From positions 1 through 14,459 of the forward strand of contig JAGZLW010000044.1 in the NCBI GenBank assembly GCA_018364455.1: a stretch of 14,459 nt of DNA, read 5' to 3'. The notes under the pieces were generated by a model. That model did not search any database. It was not told where the DNA came from and worked only from the letters and a program-made list of their open reading frames with translations. Origin of the DNA: Streptococcus mitis. GTDB lineage: Bacteria; Bacillota; Bacilli; Lactobacillales; Streptococcaceae. Shown here piece after piece: positions 6,028 through 12,723 of the stretch (the first letter of the stretch is position 1; every line of letters begins with the position of its first letter). The translations under genes and the position numbers were made by a program.

Positions 6028-6703
6028 TCTTTTTAATTCTATCTTCAACGACACAACTGCCACTGCAAATCCTATCCAGCTCTTTCTGGCTCTCTTGGTC
6101 AGCCTGATTTTAGGTTTGGCGCTGACCTGGGCTTACAAACACCGTACTCTCTATACACGAGAATTCGCTGTCAGTTTGACCCTACTCCCCTGCTTGATGA
6201 CCTTGGTCATCTTTCTGGTAAATGGCAGCCTAGGAACCTCTATCGCCGTTGCAGGAACTTTTAGCCTCATTCGTTTTCGTTCAGCTACCAGTGGTTCACG
6301 GGAACTAATTGCTATCTTCCTTGCCATGATTATCGGGCTAGCAGCAGGGACAGGCTACCTAGCTCTAGCTATTCTCTTCACTGTCTTTATCTTAGCGGTA
6401 TGGCTTCTTTTAGAGAAGCAACAAAGCAAGAGCAATCACCAACGTCGCAGGCTATTGACCATCACAATTGCGAACCAAGAAAATCAACTTCAAACTATCC
6501 AATCTGGACTATCACAATTCTGTACTGAGTTAGACCTCATCTCGATTGATACTAGCAATGATGGAGAACAAGTCACCACTGTCTATGAAATGGATTTCAA
6601 GGCTCAAACAGACGATTTTCAAATCATCAATTATCTCACTAAAGAACAGGATACTTACCAGGTTTCCCTGACCAAGAATGCCAAGAAGAGAAAGAATTTA
6701 TAG
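6020..6703 (+). CDS. DUF4956 membrane protein
   Basis: This 227-residue protein has four or five transmembrane helices in its first 132 residues (about 18-38, 49-68, 70-83, 96-111, 113-132) and a soluble C-terminal domain (about 140-227) of alpha/beta character. The conserved family motif GTFSLIRFRSATSGSRE (79-95) sits in a loop after the third hydrophobic segment. DUF4956 genes commonly neighbour VTC-domain genes in Firmicutes, so a joint role is likely, for example as membrane partner, but its biochemistry is unknown. ATG 6020 overlaps the end of the VTC gene by 8 bases and has only a weak AGGT ribosome site, which suggests translational coupling. The frameshift stops VTC translation 267 bases earlier, so expression of this gene may be reduced as well. 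Ends before the terminator at 6787-6829. Confidence 0.85.
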   Translation: MSNLFNSIFNDTTATANPIQLFLALLVSLILGLALTWAYKHRTLYTREFAVSLTLLPCLMTLVIFLVNGSLGTSIAVAGTFSLIRFRSATSGSRELIAIFLAMIIGLAAGTGYLALAILFTVFILAVWLLLEKQQSKSNHQRRRLLTITIANQENQLQTIQSGLSQFCTELDLISIDTSNDGEQVTTVYEMDFKAQTDDFQIINYLTKEQDTYQVSLTKNAKKRKNL

Positions 6704-6786
6704 AACTTCTTGCGTAAAATCTAAAAAGAATCCAGGTAAACACTCAATAGTAAGAAGAAAAAGTCAATCTGATTTATGATAAAAGA

Positions 6787-6829
6787 CATCATATCAAATG
6801 TTTAAAAAACGTTGATATGATGCTTTTTT
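6787..6829. terminator. Bidirectional terminator between convergent genes
   Basis: CATCATATCAA (6787-6797) pairs perfectly with TTGATATGATG (6812-6822) around a 14-base loop. The right side is followed by CTTTTTT and the left is preceded by AAAAGA. It ends the plus-strand DUF4956 transcript and the minus-strand acetyltransferase transcript. The 83 bases between 6704 and 6786 hold nothing else that I can see. Confidence 0.85.
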
Positions 6830-6859
6830 CTTATCTTAAAAACTATTTGCTCAATCGCT

Positions 6860-7417
6860 TTATTTCACAGGTATTTCCTTAATCACGCGCGCAGGATTGC
6901 CAGCTAAAACAACATTGTCGCCAAAGGACTTTGTAATCACGGCCCCTGCTCCTGCAACGACATTATTTCCCAGTGTCACTCCAGGAAGGACAATGACGCC
7001 ACCACCAGCCCAGAAATTATCTCCGATTGTGATAGGCTTTCCGTACTCGATACCTGAATTTCGCTCCTGCGGATCTAGTGGATGGAGGGGTGTCAAGAAC
7101 TGACAGTTGGGACCGATCATAGCATTGTCCCCGATACGAATGGGGCAGATGTCCAGCATGGTCAAGTTCCAGTTAGAGTAAAAATTTTCCCCTAAATGGA
7201 TGTTGACACCGTAGTCCACCATCAAGCGAGTGTTGATATAAAGATTTTTTCCGGTTGAGCCAAACCAAGTCTTGATGATTTCGGCTCCTTTTAAGGGATC
7301 TTCTTCCTTGTTAAAGGCAGCCTGTTTTTGGCGAGAAGCTTGAGCTAAGGCTCTCAGTTCTGGGTCTGATGGACGGTAAAACTCGCCTGCTATCATTTTC
7401 TGGTATTCGCTAGTCAT
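6860..7417 (-). CDS. maa: Maltose/galactoside O-acetyltransferase (left-handed beta-helix)
   Basis: This 185-residue enzyme moves acetyl from acetyl-CoA to a sugar hydroxyl. Residues about 4-55 match the N-terminal maltose acetyltransferase domain. The rest is hexapeptide repeat (IRIGDNAMIGP 93-103, ITIGDNFWAGGGVIVLPGV, then NNVVAGAGAVITKSF), which forms a trimeric left-handed beta-helix. The catalytic histidine is H112 in LTPLHPLD. The start is ATG 7415-7417, after a GGAG site; a longer frame reaching upstream would overlap the dioxygenase-like gene and has no family-like sequence. It lies 95 bases past the stop of that gene and may be cotranscribed or use the weak promoter near 7443. The natural substrate is uncertain. 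Confidence 0.9.
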   Translation of the reverse strand: MTSEYQKMIAGEFYRPSDPELRALAQASRQKQAAFNKEEDPLKGAEIIKTWFGSTGKNLYINTRLMVDYGVNIHLGENFYSNWNLTMLDICPIRIGDNAMIGPNCQFLTPLHPLDPQERNSGIEYGKPITIGDNFWAGGGVIVLPGVTLGNNVVAGAGAVITKSFGDNVVLAGNPARVIKEIPVK

Positions 7418-7442
7418 AGTATTTTTCTCCTTATTCCCTACT

Positions 7443-7448
7443 ATCATA
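7443..7448 (-). promoter_or_regulatory. Possible -10 box (TATGAT) for the acetyltransferase gene
   Basis: On the minus strand TATGAT lies about 25 bases before ATG 7417, with a poor -35 (TAGTCA) 18 bases further upstream. It could allow expression separately from the dioxygenase-like gene, but it is only a weak match. Confidence 0.3.
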
Positions 7449-7512
7449 TCAAATTTTCTACGTATCTGACTAGAATAAGGAGCACTTTCTACAATTGATT
7501 CTCTGATTGTGA

Positions 7513-8370
7513 TCATATCCTGTCTAAACGAATACGGGTCACGATTCCGTCTGGGTCTGTGATTTCCAACTGGCTCGATGTCAGCCACTTGATTGGTGCA
7601 TCAACTTCCTGTGCTCGCTGGGCAATCGTTAACAGTTCTTCTTTATGCGCGACTTCGATGACATAGTAGGCCAAACCTGGCAAACCTTGCTTACGCGGAT
7701 CTAGGCCTTTTCCTCCCCATTCGTTGGCTGCTAAATGATGATGGTAATCCCCATCCGCAATCCAACTAGCGCTAGGCACACTGAATTTATCCTCTAGTCC
7801 TAACACCTTTTGATAAAACTGGCTGGACTTTCGACTATCCTTGACGGAAAGATGAATATGCCCTATTCTCGTACCCTCGGCTAAAGTAAAGGGCTCTACT
7901 CTTTCCCCCAACTCATAGATATCCTGCGCCGCAAGAGCCTCCGTCACCCCAATAATGCGCCCATCTTCTCGAATATCCCATGTGGAAACCTGCTTATCTC
8001 GATAGAGTTCAATGCTATTTCCCTCTAAATCCTCCAAGTAAAGGGCCTCACTGTAACCATGGTCTGCACCGCCGACAATAGGAATCTGTAAATCTGTCAG
8101 ATGTTTCAAGATATCAGCCAAAGCCTTGCGTGTCGGCAAGAGAATAGCCAGATGGTAAAGACCATAATGTTCCCTTACTTCTCCACTATCTTGTGCTTGA
8201 ATCAGCTGTACCAAGGCTTTTCCACCAAGTCCTAGAATGGACTCTGTCTCAGTTTGAGATAAGATTTCTAAACCAAGCACTTGCTGATAAAAGGCTGTTT
8301 GACTGACCAAATCCTTTACATTCAAAGCTGCCTCTGCCAAATAAATGTGGCTCTTATATTCATAGGTCAT
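7513..8370 (-). CDS. VOC-family protein, extradiol dioxygenase-like (CatE-type)
   Basis: This 285-residue protein has two tandem vicinal-oxygen-chelate domains, about 6-125 and 167-282. Each begins with a beta strand followed by the characteristic helix: LNVKDLVSQTAFYQQVLGLE in the first domain, HLSVKDSRKSSQFYQKVLGL in the second. Candidate metal ligands are H171 or H173 (GHIHL), one of H210-H212 (GDYHHHL) and E269 (QLEITDPDG), the pattern of type-I extradiol dioxygenases such as Bacillus CatE. Streptococci have no known catechol pathway, so quinone or electrophile detoxification is a reasonable guess only. Start ATG 8368-8370 lies 11 bases after an AGAGGA site. The promoter and a 23-bp palindrome are directly upstream, so it is probably the first gene of a unit with maa. 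Confidence 0.85.
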   Translation of the reverse strand: MTYEYKSHIYLAEAALNVKDLVSQTAFYQQVLGLEILSQTETESILGLGGKALVQLIQAQDSGEVREHYGLYHLAILLPTRKALADILKHLTDLQIPIVGGADHGYSEALYLEDLEGNSIELYRDKQVSTWDIREDGRIIGVTEALAAQDIYELGERVEPFTLAEGTRIGHIHLSVKDSRKSSQFYQKVLGLEDKFSVPSASWIADGDYHHHLAANEWGGKGLDPRKQGLPGLAYYVIEVAHKEELLTIAQRAQEVDAPIKWLTSSQLEITDPDGIVTRIRLDRI

Positions 8371-8386
8371 AAATGGTCCTCTTTTT

Positions 8387-8409
8387 GTTGTAATTGTTGT
8401 TATTACAAC
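8387..8409. promoter_or_regulatory. Operator-like palindrome GTTGTAAT-N7-ATTACAAC
   Basis: GTTGTAAT (8387-8394) and ATTACAAC (8402-8409) are perfect 8-bp arms with a 7-base spacer. The site covers the predicted transcription start of the dioxygenase-like gene. Size and symmetry fit a dimeric winged-helix repressor (MarR or HxlR type). No such regulator is encoded in the window, so it would act in trans. Confidence 0.6.
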
Positions 8410-8410
8410 T

Positions 8411-8438
8411 AATATATAATTTCAATCAAGAAAGTCAA
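8411..8438 (-). promoter_or_regulatory. Promoter of the dioxygenase-like gene
   Basis: Read on the minus strand, TTGACT (8433-8438) and TATATT (8411-8416) are separated by 16 bases. The predicted start, about 8404, falls in the adjacent palindrome. This gives a repressible arrangement. Confidence 0.55.
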
Positions 8439-8469
8439 GTCAGACAACTTGAAGCCTATATTCTAACAA

Positions 8470-8500
8470 AAAGAGGTCAATGTTCGTCATCAACCTCTTT
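8470..8500 (-). terminator. Terminator of the choline-binding protein gene
   Basis: AAAGAGGT (8470-8477) and ACCTCTTT (8493-8500) form an 8-bp stem, with further ATG/CAT pairing inside. On the minus strand the stem is followed by a short T run (CTCTTTTTG). It lies about 64 bases beyond the gene stop at 8564. The rest of 8410-8563 holds the next promoter and nothing else that I can see. Confidence 0.7.
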
Positions 8501-8563
8501 CTTATCGTTTACTCTTTTTGCTAAGTAAGATGAATACTTTACCTATGACTTGCTATTTTCAGC

Positions 8564-9760
8564 CTAGTTCACCCATTCACCATTACCATTTACACGGTAA
8601 CCATCTGGTGTTGTTGTGCTGACTGCTAGAGCTCCTGAACCATATGCATAGTACCAGTGCTTGCCTACTTTAAACCAACCTGTCTTCATGACACCTGATT
8701 GATCAAGATAATACCAAGTACCATTTTCCTTATACCAGCCTGTCTTCATAGCTCCTGAGCCATCAAAGTAGAACCATCTACTACCATCTGTTCCCCAGCC
8801 TGTGAACATCGCGCCGGAACTATCAAGGAAATACCATGCACCATCAACTTCTACAAATCCAGTCTGCATGACACCTAAATCATTCAAGTAGTACCATTTA
8901 CCACCTGTTTTTACCCAGCCTGTCTTCAGATCACCAGACTCATAAAAATACCATTTCCCATTAGATTGTACCCAGCCAGACTGACTAGATGTAGATGCTC
9001 TAAAATCTTTCAGTGGTTTTTCTACAACCGTAGCTTTACTTTTAACGGTCGAAAGGTTTGAGGCAGTCACTTCTGTATACTGAATAGCAGAGCCATATCC
9101 ACCAGCCAATTCCTCTGAAGAAGCATCATCACCTAAAGCTAAAGAAATCGTCGCTACTTGCTGAGAGCTAGCTGCGTTTTTAAAGGCTGCGAGACCCACA
9201 TAGGTAAATTTAGAATTGATCAAAACCTCATAATAACCTGTAAATTCTTTAGAGGTTCCACCCTTCTTTTTCGCTACATAATTCGCCTTCTCAGCATGCC
9301 AGTTTTCAATTGCTTTTAGAAAACCTTCATAGTTCACATCTAAAGCTTCTCCCCTTATACTATTACTAGATGGAAAAGCAGTCCAGATTTCTTTTGTAGA
9401 AAGACGCTCAGGTTTTAAAGCTACTGACACCTCAGTAGCTCGTACAAAAGCAGTTTTCTCAAGATCAGTAGACCATTTAATAGGGACATACTTATCTACC
9501 AAACCTTCATCAGCTGCTTCCTTACGAATTTTATTGATTGCATCCAAAATAGCTTGTTTATTTGGAGTCAAAAATTCTCCCTTGATTCCAACCAAAACGT
9601 TGCCACTAGAAGGTTTTAGCACCTCTGAGGTCAATACATTTTCATTTTTACCATTAATAGATTGTGTTGCCACCAATCTGTCATTAGCAAAAACATCAGT
9701 TGTCAAAACTGCTCCAGCCAAGGTCAAAGCCAAGGCGCTAGCAAATACAATTTTCTTCAT
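8564..9760 (-). CDS. Secreted choline-binding protein with a CAP/SCP-like domain
   Basis: This 398-residue surface protein has a signal peptide (1-26, probable cleavage after VFA) and a CAP/SCP-PR1-like domain at about 65-212. A short linker runs to 260, and about six choline-binding repeats begin near residues 262, 281, 301, 321, 341 and 361, followed by the closing segment TTTPDGYRVNGNGEWVN. The GW repeats anchor the protein to choline on teichoic acids. CAP landmarks are ILDAINKIRKEA (71-82), IKW-x5-L-EKTAFVRATE (94-110), RGEAL (136-140) and GYYEVL (175-180). The two usual cavity histidines are absent: the GHY motif reads GYY, and no His is seen where HxRP is expected. E110 and E138 remain. 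A binding role seems more likely than catalysis. It has an extended -10 promoter upstream and occupies the place where pneumococci carry a choline-binding gene near galM. Confidence 0.9.
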   Translation of the reverse strand: MKKIVFASALALTLAGAVLTTDVFANDRLVATQSINGKNENVLTSEVLKPSSGNVLVGIKGEFLTPNKQAILDAINKIRKEAADEGLVDKYVPIKWSTDLEKTAFVRATEVSVALKPERLSTKEIWTAFPSSNSIRGEALDVNYEGFLKAIENWHAEKANYVAKKKGGTSKEFTGYYEVLINSKFTYVGLAAFKNAASSQQVATISLALGDDASSEELAGGYGSAIQYTEVTASNLSTVKSKATVVEKPLKDFRASTSSQSGWVQSNGKWYFYESGDLKTGWVKTGGKWYYLNDLGVMQTGFVEVDGAWYFLDSSGAMFTGWGTDGSRWFYFDGSGAMKTGWYKENGTWYYLDQSGVMKTGWFKVGKHWYYAYGSGALAVSTTTPDGYRVNGNGEWVN

Positions 9761-9808
9761 CTTTTTCTCCTTTTATCCCTGAGATAGGATAGGTATTTTC
9801 AATATTAA

Positions 9809-9817
9809 ATTATATCA
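9809..9817 (-). promoter_or_regulatory. Extended -10 promoter of the choline-binding protein gene
   Basis: On the minus strand TGATATAAT (TG at 9816-9817, TATAAT at 9809-9814) is a perfect extended -10. No good -35 lies 17 bases upstream, as expected for promoters of this class. The start codon is about 50 bases downstream, after AAAGGAGAAAAAG. Confidence 0.75.
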
Positions 9818-9824
9818 TATTTCC

Positions 9825-9893
9825 CTACTCTTTGCCCGTTTCTACCAATGTCATGAGGCAAATGCTATTTCCTCCGAAAAGTAGAAGCTTCAT
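9825..9893 (-). CDS. Possible 22-residue peptide after galM
   Basis: ATG 9891-9893 lies three bases after the galM stop and opens a 22-codon frame, MKLLLFGGNSICLMTLVETG followed by KE, ending at TAG 9825-9827. Its only ribosome signal would lie inside the end of galM and is not convincing. No family is recognised. It may be the relic of a longer gene or a chance frame. Its 3' end overlaps the region just upstream of the cbp promoter. Confidence 0.2.
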   Translation of the reverse strand: MKLLLFGGNSICLMTLVETGKE

Positions 9894-9896
9894 TCT

Positions 9897-10934
9897 TTAC
9901 TTCACAACAAGCTCATAACGTGTCTCACTAGTGAAGGTTTGACCTGCTTTGAGAATGACTTGGTCTTTGAGGTTACTGTGAATGGCATCTGGTAAAGCTT
10001 GCGCTTCAAGGGCAATCCCATTGTGCTGCACCATTGGCTGACCAGCCACAAGTACACTCTCATCCACAAAGTTCGCTGTGTAGACTACAAAGCAAGGAGC
10101 TTCTGTCTTGAAAAGCAGGAAGCGACCTGAGTTTTGGTCATAAAGGAAACCAGCATTGTCATGACCTGCAGGAAGGGCAAATGGGTGGTCCAAACCAGAC
10201 ACCAGCTGGATTTGCTCATCTTCTTCTGCAAAGATATCCTTCAACAAGGCACCATTGTAGATGTGTTTAATCACATCACGATTGGCGTCTGGAGTTTTGG
10301 CAGGAACACCATCGGGAGCGATTGGGTAAATGCCCTCTGTGTTTAGTTGGAAGACATGACGGTCAATCGTCTGCGTGAAATCACCAGACAAGTTGAAATA
10401 GCTGTGGTTGGTTGGATTGACCAGCGTATCCTGATCTGTTGTTACCTTGTAGCTGATTTCATAGGCACCAGTTTCTTCCAAGTGATAACTGATCCAAATC
10501 TTGAGATTTCCAGGAAATCCTCCTGTCCCATCTGTACGCTCTGTATAGAGGGTCAGACCATGGTCGCTCACTTCAACTAGTTCAAACAAGCTGGAATCCC
10601 AACCAGTTGAACCACTGTGGTTACAATTGCTAGCATTGTTGACTTCAAGGTCATAGATCTTGCTATTTAATTCAAAGGTCGCACCTGCAATACGTCCCGC
10701 CACAGGACCTACGCTAGCTCCATGCTTGGGACTATTGCCTACATAGCTATCAAAATCATCAAATCCCAAGATAACATTGGCAAAATTTCCAGCCTTGTCA
10801 GGCGTGACATAACGCAAGATAGTCGCACCATAAGTCATGACTTCAAGCTGGTAGCCACCGTCCGTCTCAAAACGATAGGCCAAGACATCCTTACCCTCAA
10901 CATTTCCAAATACACGCTCTGTGTATGCTTTCAT
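9897..10934 (-). CDS. galM: Aldose 1-epimerase (galactose mutarotase)
   Basis: GalM interconverts the alpha and beta anomers of galactose in the cytoplasm and so feeds the Leloir or tagatose routes. The 345-residue length is normal. Catalytic and binding residues are present: H106 (NCNHSGSTGW), the general acid H177 (NPTNHSYFNLSG) and the general base E310 (GIALEAQALPD); R81 of the VAGRIAG motif is also conserved. The start is ATG 10932-10934, with GGAG upstream. It lies downstream of agaS in the same direction, separated by 115 bases containing a hairpin. Its position after a galactose-type PTS fits release of beta-galactose by a linked beta-galactosidase, which is expected outside the window. 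No terminator is visible between it and the choline-binding gene. Confidence 0.95.
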   Translation of the reverse strand: MKAYTERVFGNVEGKDVLAYRFETDGGYQLEVMTYGATILRYVTPDKAGNFANVILGFDDFDSYVGNSPKHGASVGPVAGRIAGATFELNSKIYDLEVNNASNCNHSGSTGWDSSLFELVEVSDHGLTLYTERTDGTGGFPGNLKIWISYHLEETGAYEISYKVTTDQDTLVNPTNHSYFNLSGDFTQTIDRHVFQLNTEGIYPIAPDGVPAKTPDANRDVIKHIYNGALLKDIFAEEDEQIQLVSGLDHPFALPAGHDNAGFLYDQNSGRFLLFKTEAPCFVVYTANFVDESVLVAGQPMVQHNGIALEAQALPDAIHSNLKDQVILKAGQTFTSETRYELVVK

Positions 10935-10968
10935 TCTGTTCTCCTTTTACTATTTCTCTCAAGCAAAC

Positions 10969-11002
10969 AAACCATAGAAAGCCTACTGACAATCTATGGT
11001 TT
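10969..11002 (-). terminator. Hairpin between agaS and galM, weak terminator or processing site
   Basis: AAACCATAGA (10969-10978) and TCTATGGTTT (10993-11002) are perfect 10-bp arms with a 14-base loop. On the minus strand the stem is followed by GTTTGCTTG rather than a clean T run, so termination would be partial. It could set the ratio of agaS to galM transcripts. Confidence 0.5.
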
Positions 11003-11049
11003 ATCTGATAGTTTACAAATTCTCTTGTCAAGAATTCATAAACATTTCC

Positions 11050-12216
11050 TTACTTTTGATATTCGTGGATGATAACACCTTGTACCACACGGTTTACGGT
11101 ACCTGTAGGAGACGGTGTATCAGGTTTATTTTCTACCTTGAGTGAAGTCAATAGGGCAAAGAGTTGGGCATAAACGATGTAAGGGAAGACACGGTAAATA
11201 TCATTCAATACACCGCCACAACCAAGGGTCACTTCTTTGACATTTGCAAGACCAAAGGCTTGATCACTCAAAAGCACAACACGGCGAGCAATCTGGTCAC
11301 CATCCACTTCACGAACCAAGTCCAAGTCATACTTACGAGTGTAGTCTGTCGTTGTACCAAAGACCAAGACAACTGTATCTTCGTTAATAAGGGATTTTGG
11401 ACCGTGACGGAAGCCGACTGGACTTTCATACATGGTCGCAACTTGACCAGCTGTTAATTCCAAAATCTTGAGCTGAGCTTCATGAGCAAGTCCAAAGAAA
11501 GGACCAGCGCCTAGATAGATGACACGGTTAAAGTCTAGGTCAACAAGCTCTTTGACATCTTCTGCATTGTCTAGAACTTTACGGGCAAGACTAGTCACAA
11601 CTTCAAAACGTTCAGCTTTCACAGCAAATTCTGTAGGATCAAAGACCAAGAGAGCTGTCAACATCATAGACGTAAAGCTAGAAGTCATGGCAAATCCAGC
11701 ATCATTGGAAGCAGCTGGTTGCAAGAGCAAGAGATTGTGGTCATCTCCATGAGCTTGAAGAGCCAATTTCCCATCTGCAGCACAAGTAATCGTCACTTGG
11801 TAAAGCTCATCCACCAAGGCTTTAGCCAAATCAACAGTCGCCACACTTTCAGGCGAGTTCCCACTACGAGCAAAAGACACAAGGACAGTCGCAACATCTT
11901 TTTTCAAATAGGTTTCTGGATTGGCAACGATATCTGTGGTCGCAATAGCATTGAAATTCCATTTGCGTTCGTCATAGACTTCCTTAAAGTAAGGTACCAA
12001 GGTATCTCCCACATAAGCAGAAGTCCCCGCACCTGTCAATATAACCTTGATATAGTCATGTTTATCAGCAATCCCTTGCAGGAAGGCTACAATTTCTTCA
12101 CGTTTTGCTTGATAAGATTCAAAAGCTTCTTTCCATACATCAGGCTGTTGGTAGATTTCACGTGTAGTGATTTCTGCACCCAATTCGAGCAAGTCTTCTT
12201 TTGTATAATGTAGCAT
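11050..12216 (-). CDS. agaS: AgaS, SIS-domain sugar-phosphate deaminase/isomerase
   Basis: This 388-residue cytoplasmic protein carries two SIS sugar-phosphate-binding domains, about 45-190 and 220-370. Visible motifs are ILTGAGTSAYVGD (59-71), SFARSGNSPES (114-124), RVIYLGAGPFFGLAHEAQLK (231-250) and ESPVGFRHGPKSLI (264-277), all typical of AgaS. In Escherichia coli AgaS is the galactosamine-6-phosphate deaminase/isomerase of the aga pathway; in streptococci the same role is inferred. It follows the PTS genes that would deliver its phosphorylated substrate. Start ATG 12214-12216 has AGAGGAA eight bases upstream. A strong hairpin at 12241-12269 separates it from the IIA gene. Confidence 0.95.
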   Translation of the reverse strand: MLHYTKEDLLELGAEITTREIYQQPDVWKEAFESYQAKREEIVAFLQGIADKHDYIKVILTGAGTSAYVGDTLVPYFKEVYDERKWNFNAIATTDIVANPETYLKKDVATVLVSFARSGNSPESVATVDLAKALVDELYQVTITCAADGKLALQAHGDDHNLLLLQPAASNDAGFAMTSSFTSMMLTALLVFDPTEFAVKAERFEVVTSLARKVLDNAEDVKELVDLDFNRVIYLGAGPFFGLAHEAQLKILELTAGQVATMYESPVGFRHGPKSLINEDTVVLVFGTTTDYTRKYDLDLVREVDGDQIARRVVLLSDQAFGLANVKEVTLGCGGVLNDIYRVFPYIVYAQLFALLTSLKVENKPDTPSPTGTVNRVVQGVIIHEYQK

Positions 12217-12240
12217 TGAGTTCCTCTTTTTCTATCAAAT

Positions 12241-12269
12241 ATGGGAATGGGAGTAAGCCCCATTCCCAT
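12241..12269 (-). other. Perfect 11-bp intercistronic hairpin between PTS IIA and agaS
   Basis: ATGGGAATGGG (12241-12251) and CCCATTCCCAT (12259-12269) are perfect complements around a 7-base loop. No T run follows on the minus strand (ATTTGATAG comes next), so it is not a standard terminator. It ends 24 bases before the agaS start. Likely roles are to stabilise the upstream PTS mRNA end or to act as a cleavage or attenuation site. Confidence 0.65.
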
Positions 12270-12315
12270 GTATATTCTATATAAAATGCTCTAACGATTT
12301 TCACGTTGTCACATC

Positions 12316-12720
12316 TTATTCATCTTCGTCATCATCGAAGCCTGCTAACAGGTCATTAACTTTCACAATGCTTTCTGTAGCACGGTTCTTATAGTCCGCA
12401 TCTGCGCCTGTAAGGCTCGCATTGATAAATTCAATCACCATTGGAAGATTCATCCCTGCATAAAGTTCGATGTCACGACCTTCCATAATCAAACGGCTTA
12501 CCACGTTACATGGTGTTCCACCGAGAAGATCCGCAAAGACTAGGAAATCATCCAATCCTTCAATAGCAGCTTCAAATTTTGCAGTAAATTCTTCTGGGCC
12601 ATCTTCTGGAAGAAGAGCCACTGCATGAATGTTATCTTGTGGACCCATGATCATTTCAGTGCTACCTTTAAGTTCTTCACAGAAGCGACCATGACTCACC
12701 AAAATTAATGATTTAGCCAT
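12316..12720 (-). CDS. PTS mannose/sorbose-family EIIA component
   Basis: This 134-residue cytoplasmic phosphocarrier takes phosphate from HPr and passes it to IIB. The phosphorylated histidine is H10 in LILVSHGRF, and the family motif VFADLLGGTPCN is at 61-72. The protein is a single IIA domain without fused IIB and ends in an acidic tail (DDDEDE). ATG 12718-12720 lies three bases after the stop of the IID gene, so translation is probably coupled. In pneumococcal genomes this gene set follows bgaC and a IIB gene and serves uptake of galactose-containing sugars; I infer the same here from gene order. Confidence 0.95.
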   Translation of the reverse strand: MAKSLILVSHGRFCEELKGSTEMIMGPQDNIHAVALLPEDGPEEFTAKFEAAIEGLDDFLVFADLLGGTPCNVVSRLIMEGRDIELYAGMNLPMVIEFINASLTGADADYKNRATESIVKVNDLLAGFDDDEDE

Positions 12721-12723
12721 AAA

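Noticed and set aside
7418..7588. 57-residue N-terminal extension of the acetyltransferase
   Set aside because: It overlaps the end of the dioxygenase-like gene, has no acetyltransferase features, and ATG 7417 has a good ribosome site.
8780..8990. Repetitive DNA at the 3' end of the choline-binding gene as a CRISPR or satellite array
   Set aside because: It encodes the degenerate 20-residue GW choline-binding repeats. The DNA repeats are imperfect and in frame.
12285..12305. Catabolite-repression (cre) site upstream of agaS
   Set aside because: The minus-strand sequence GTGAAAATCGTTAGAGC is suggestive, but the spacing between TG and CG is one base too long for the consensus.
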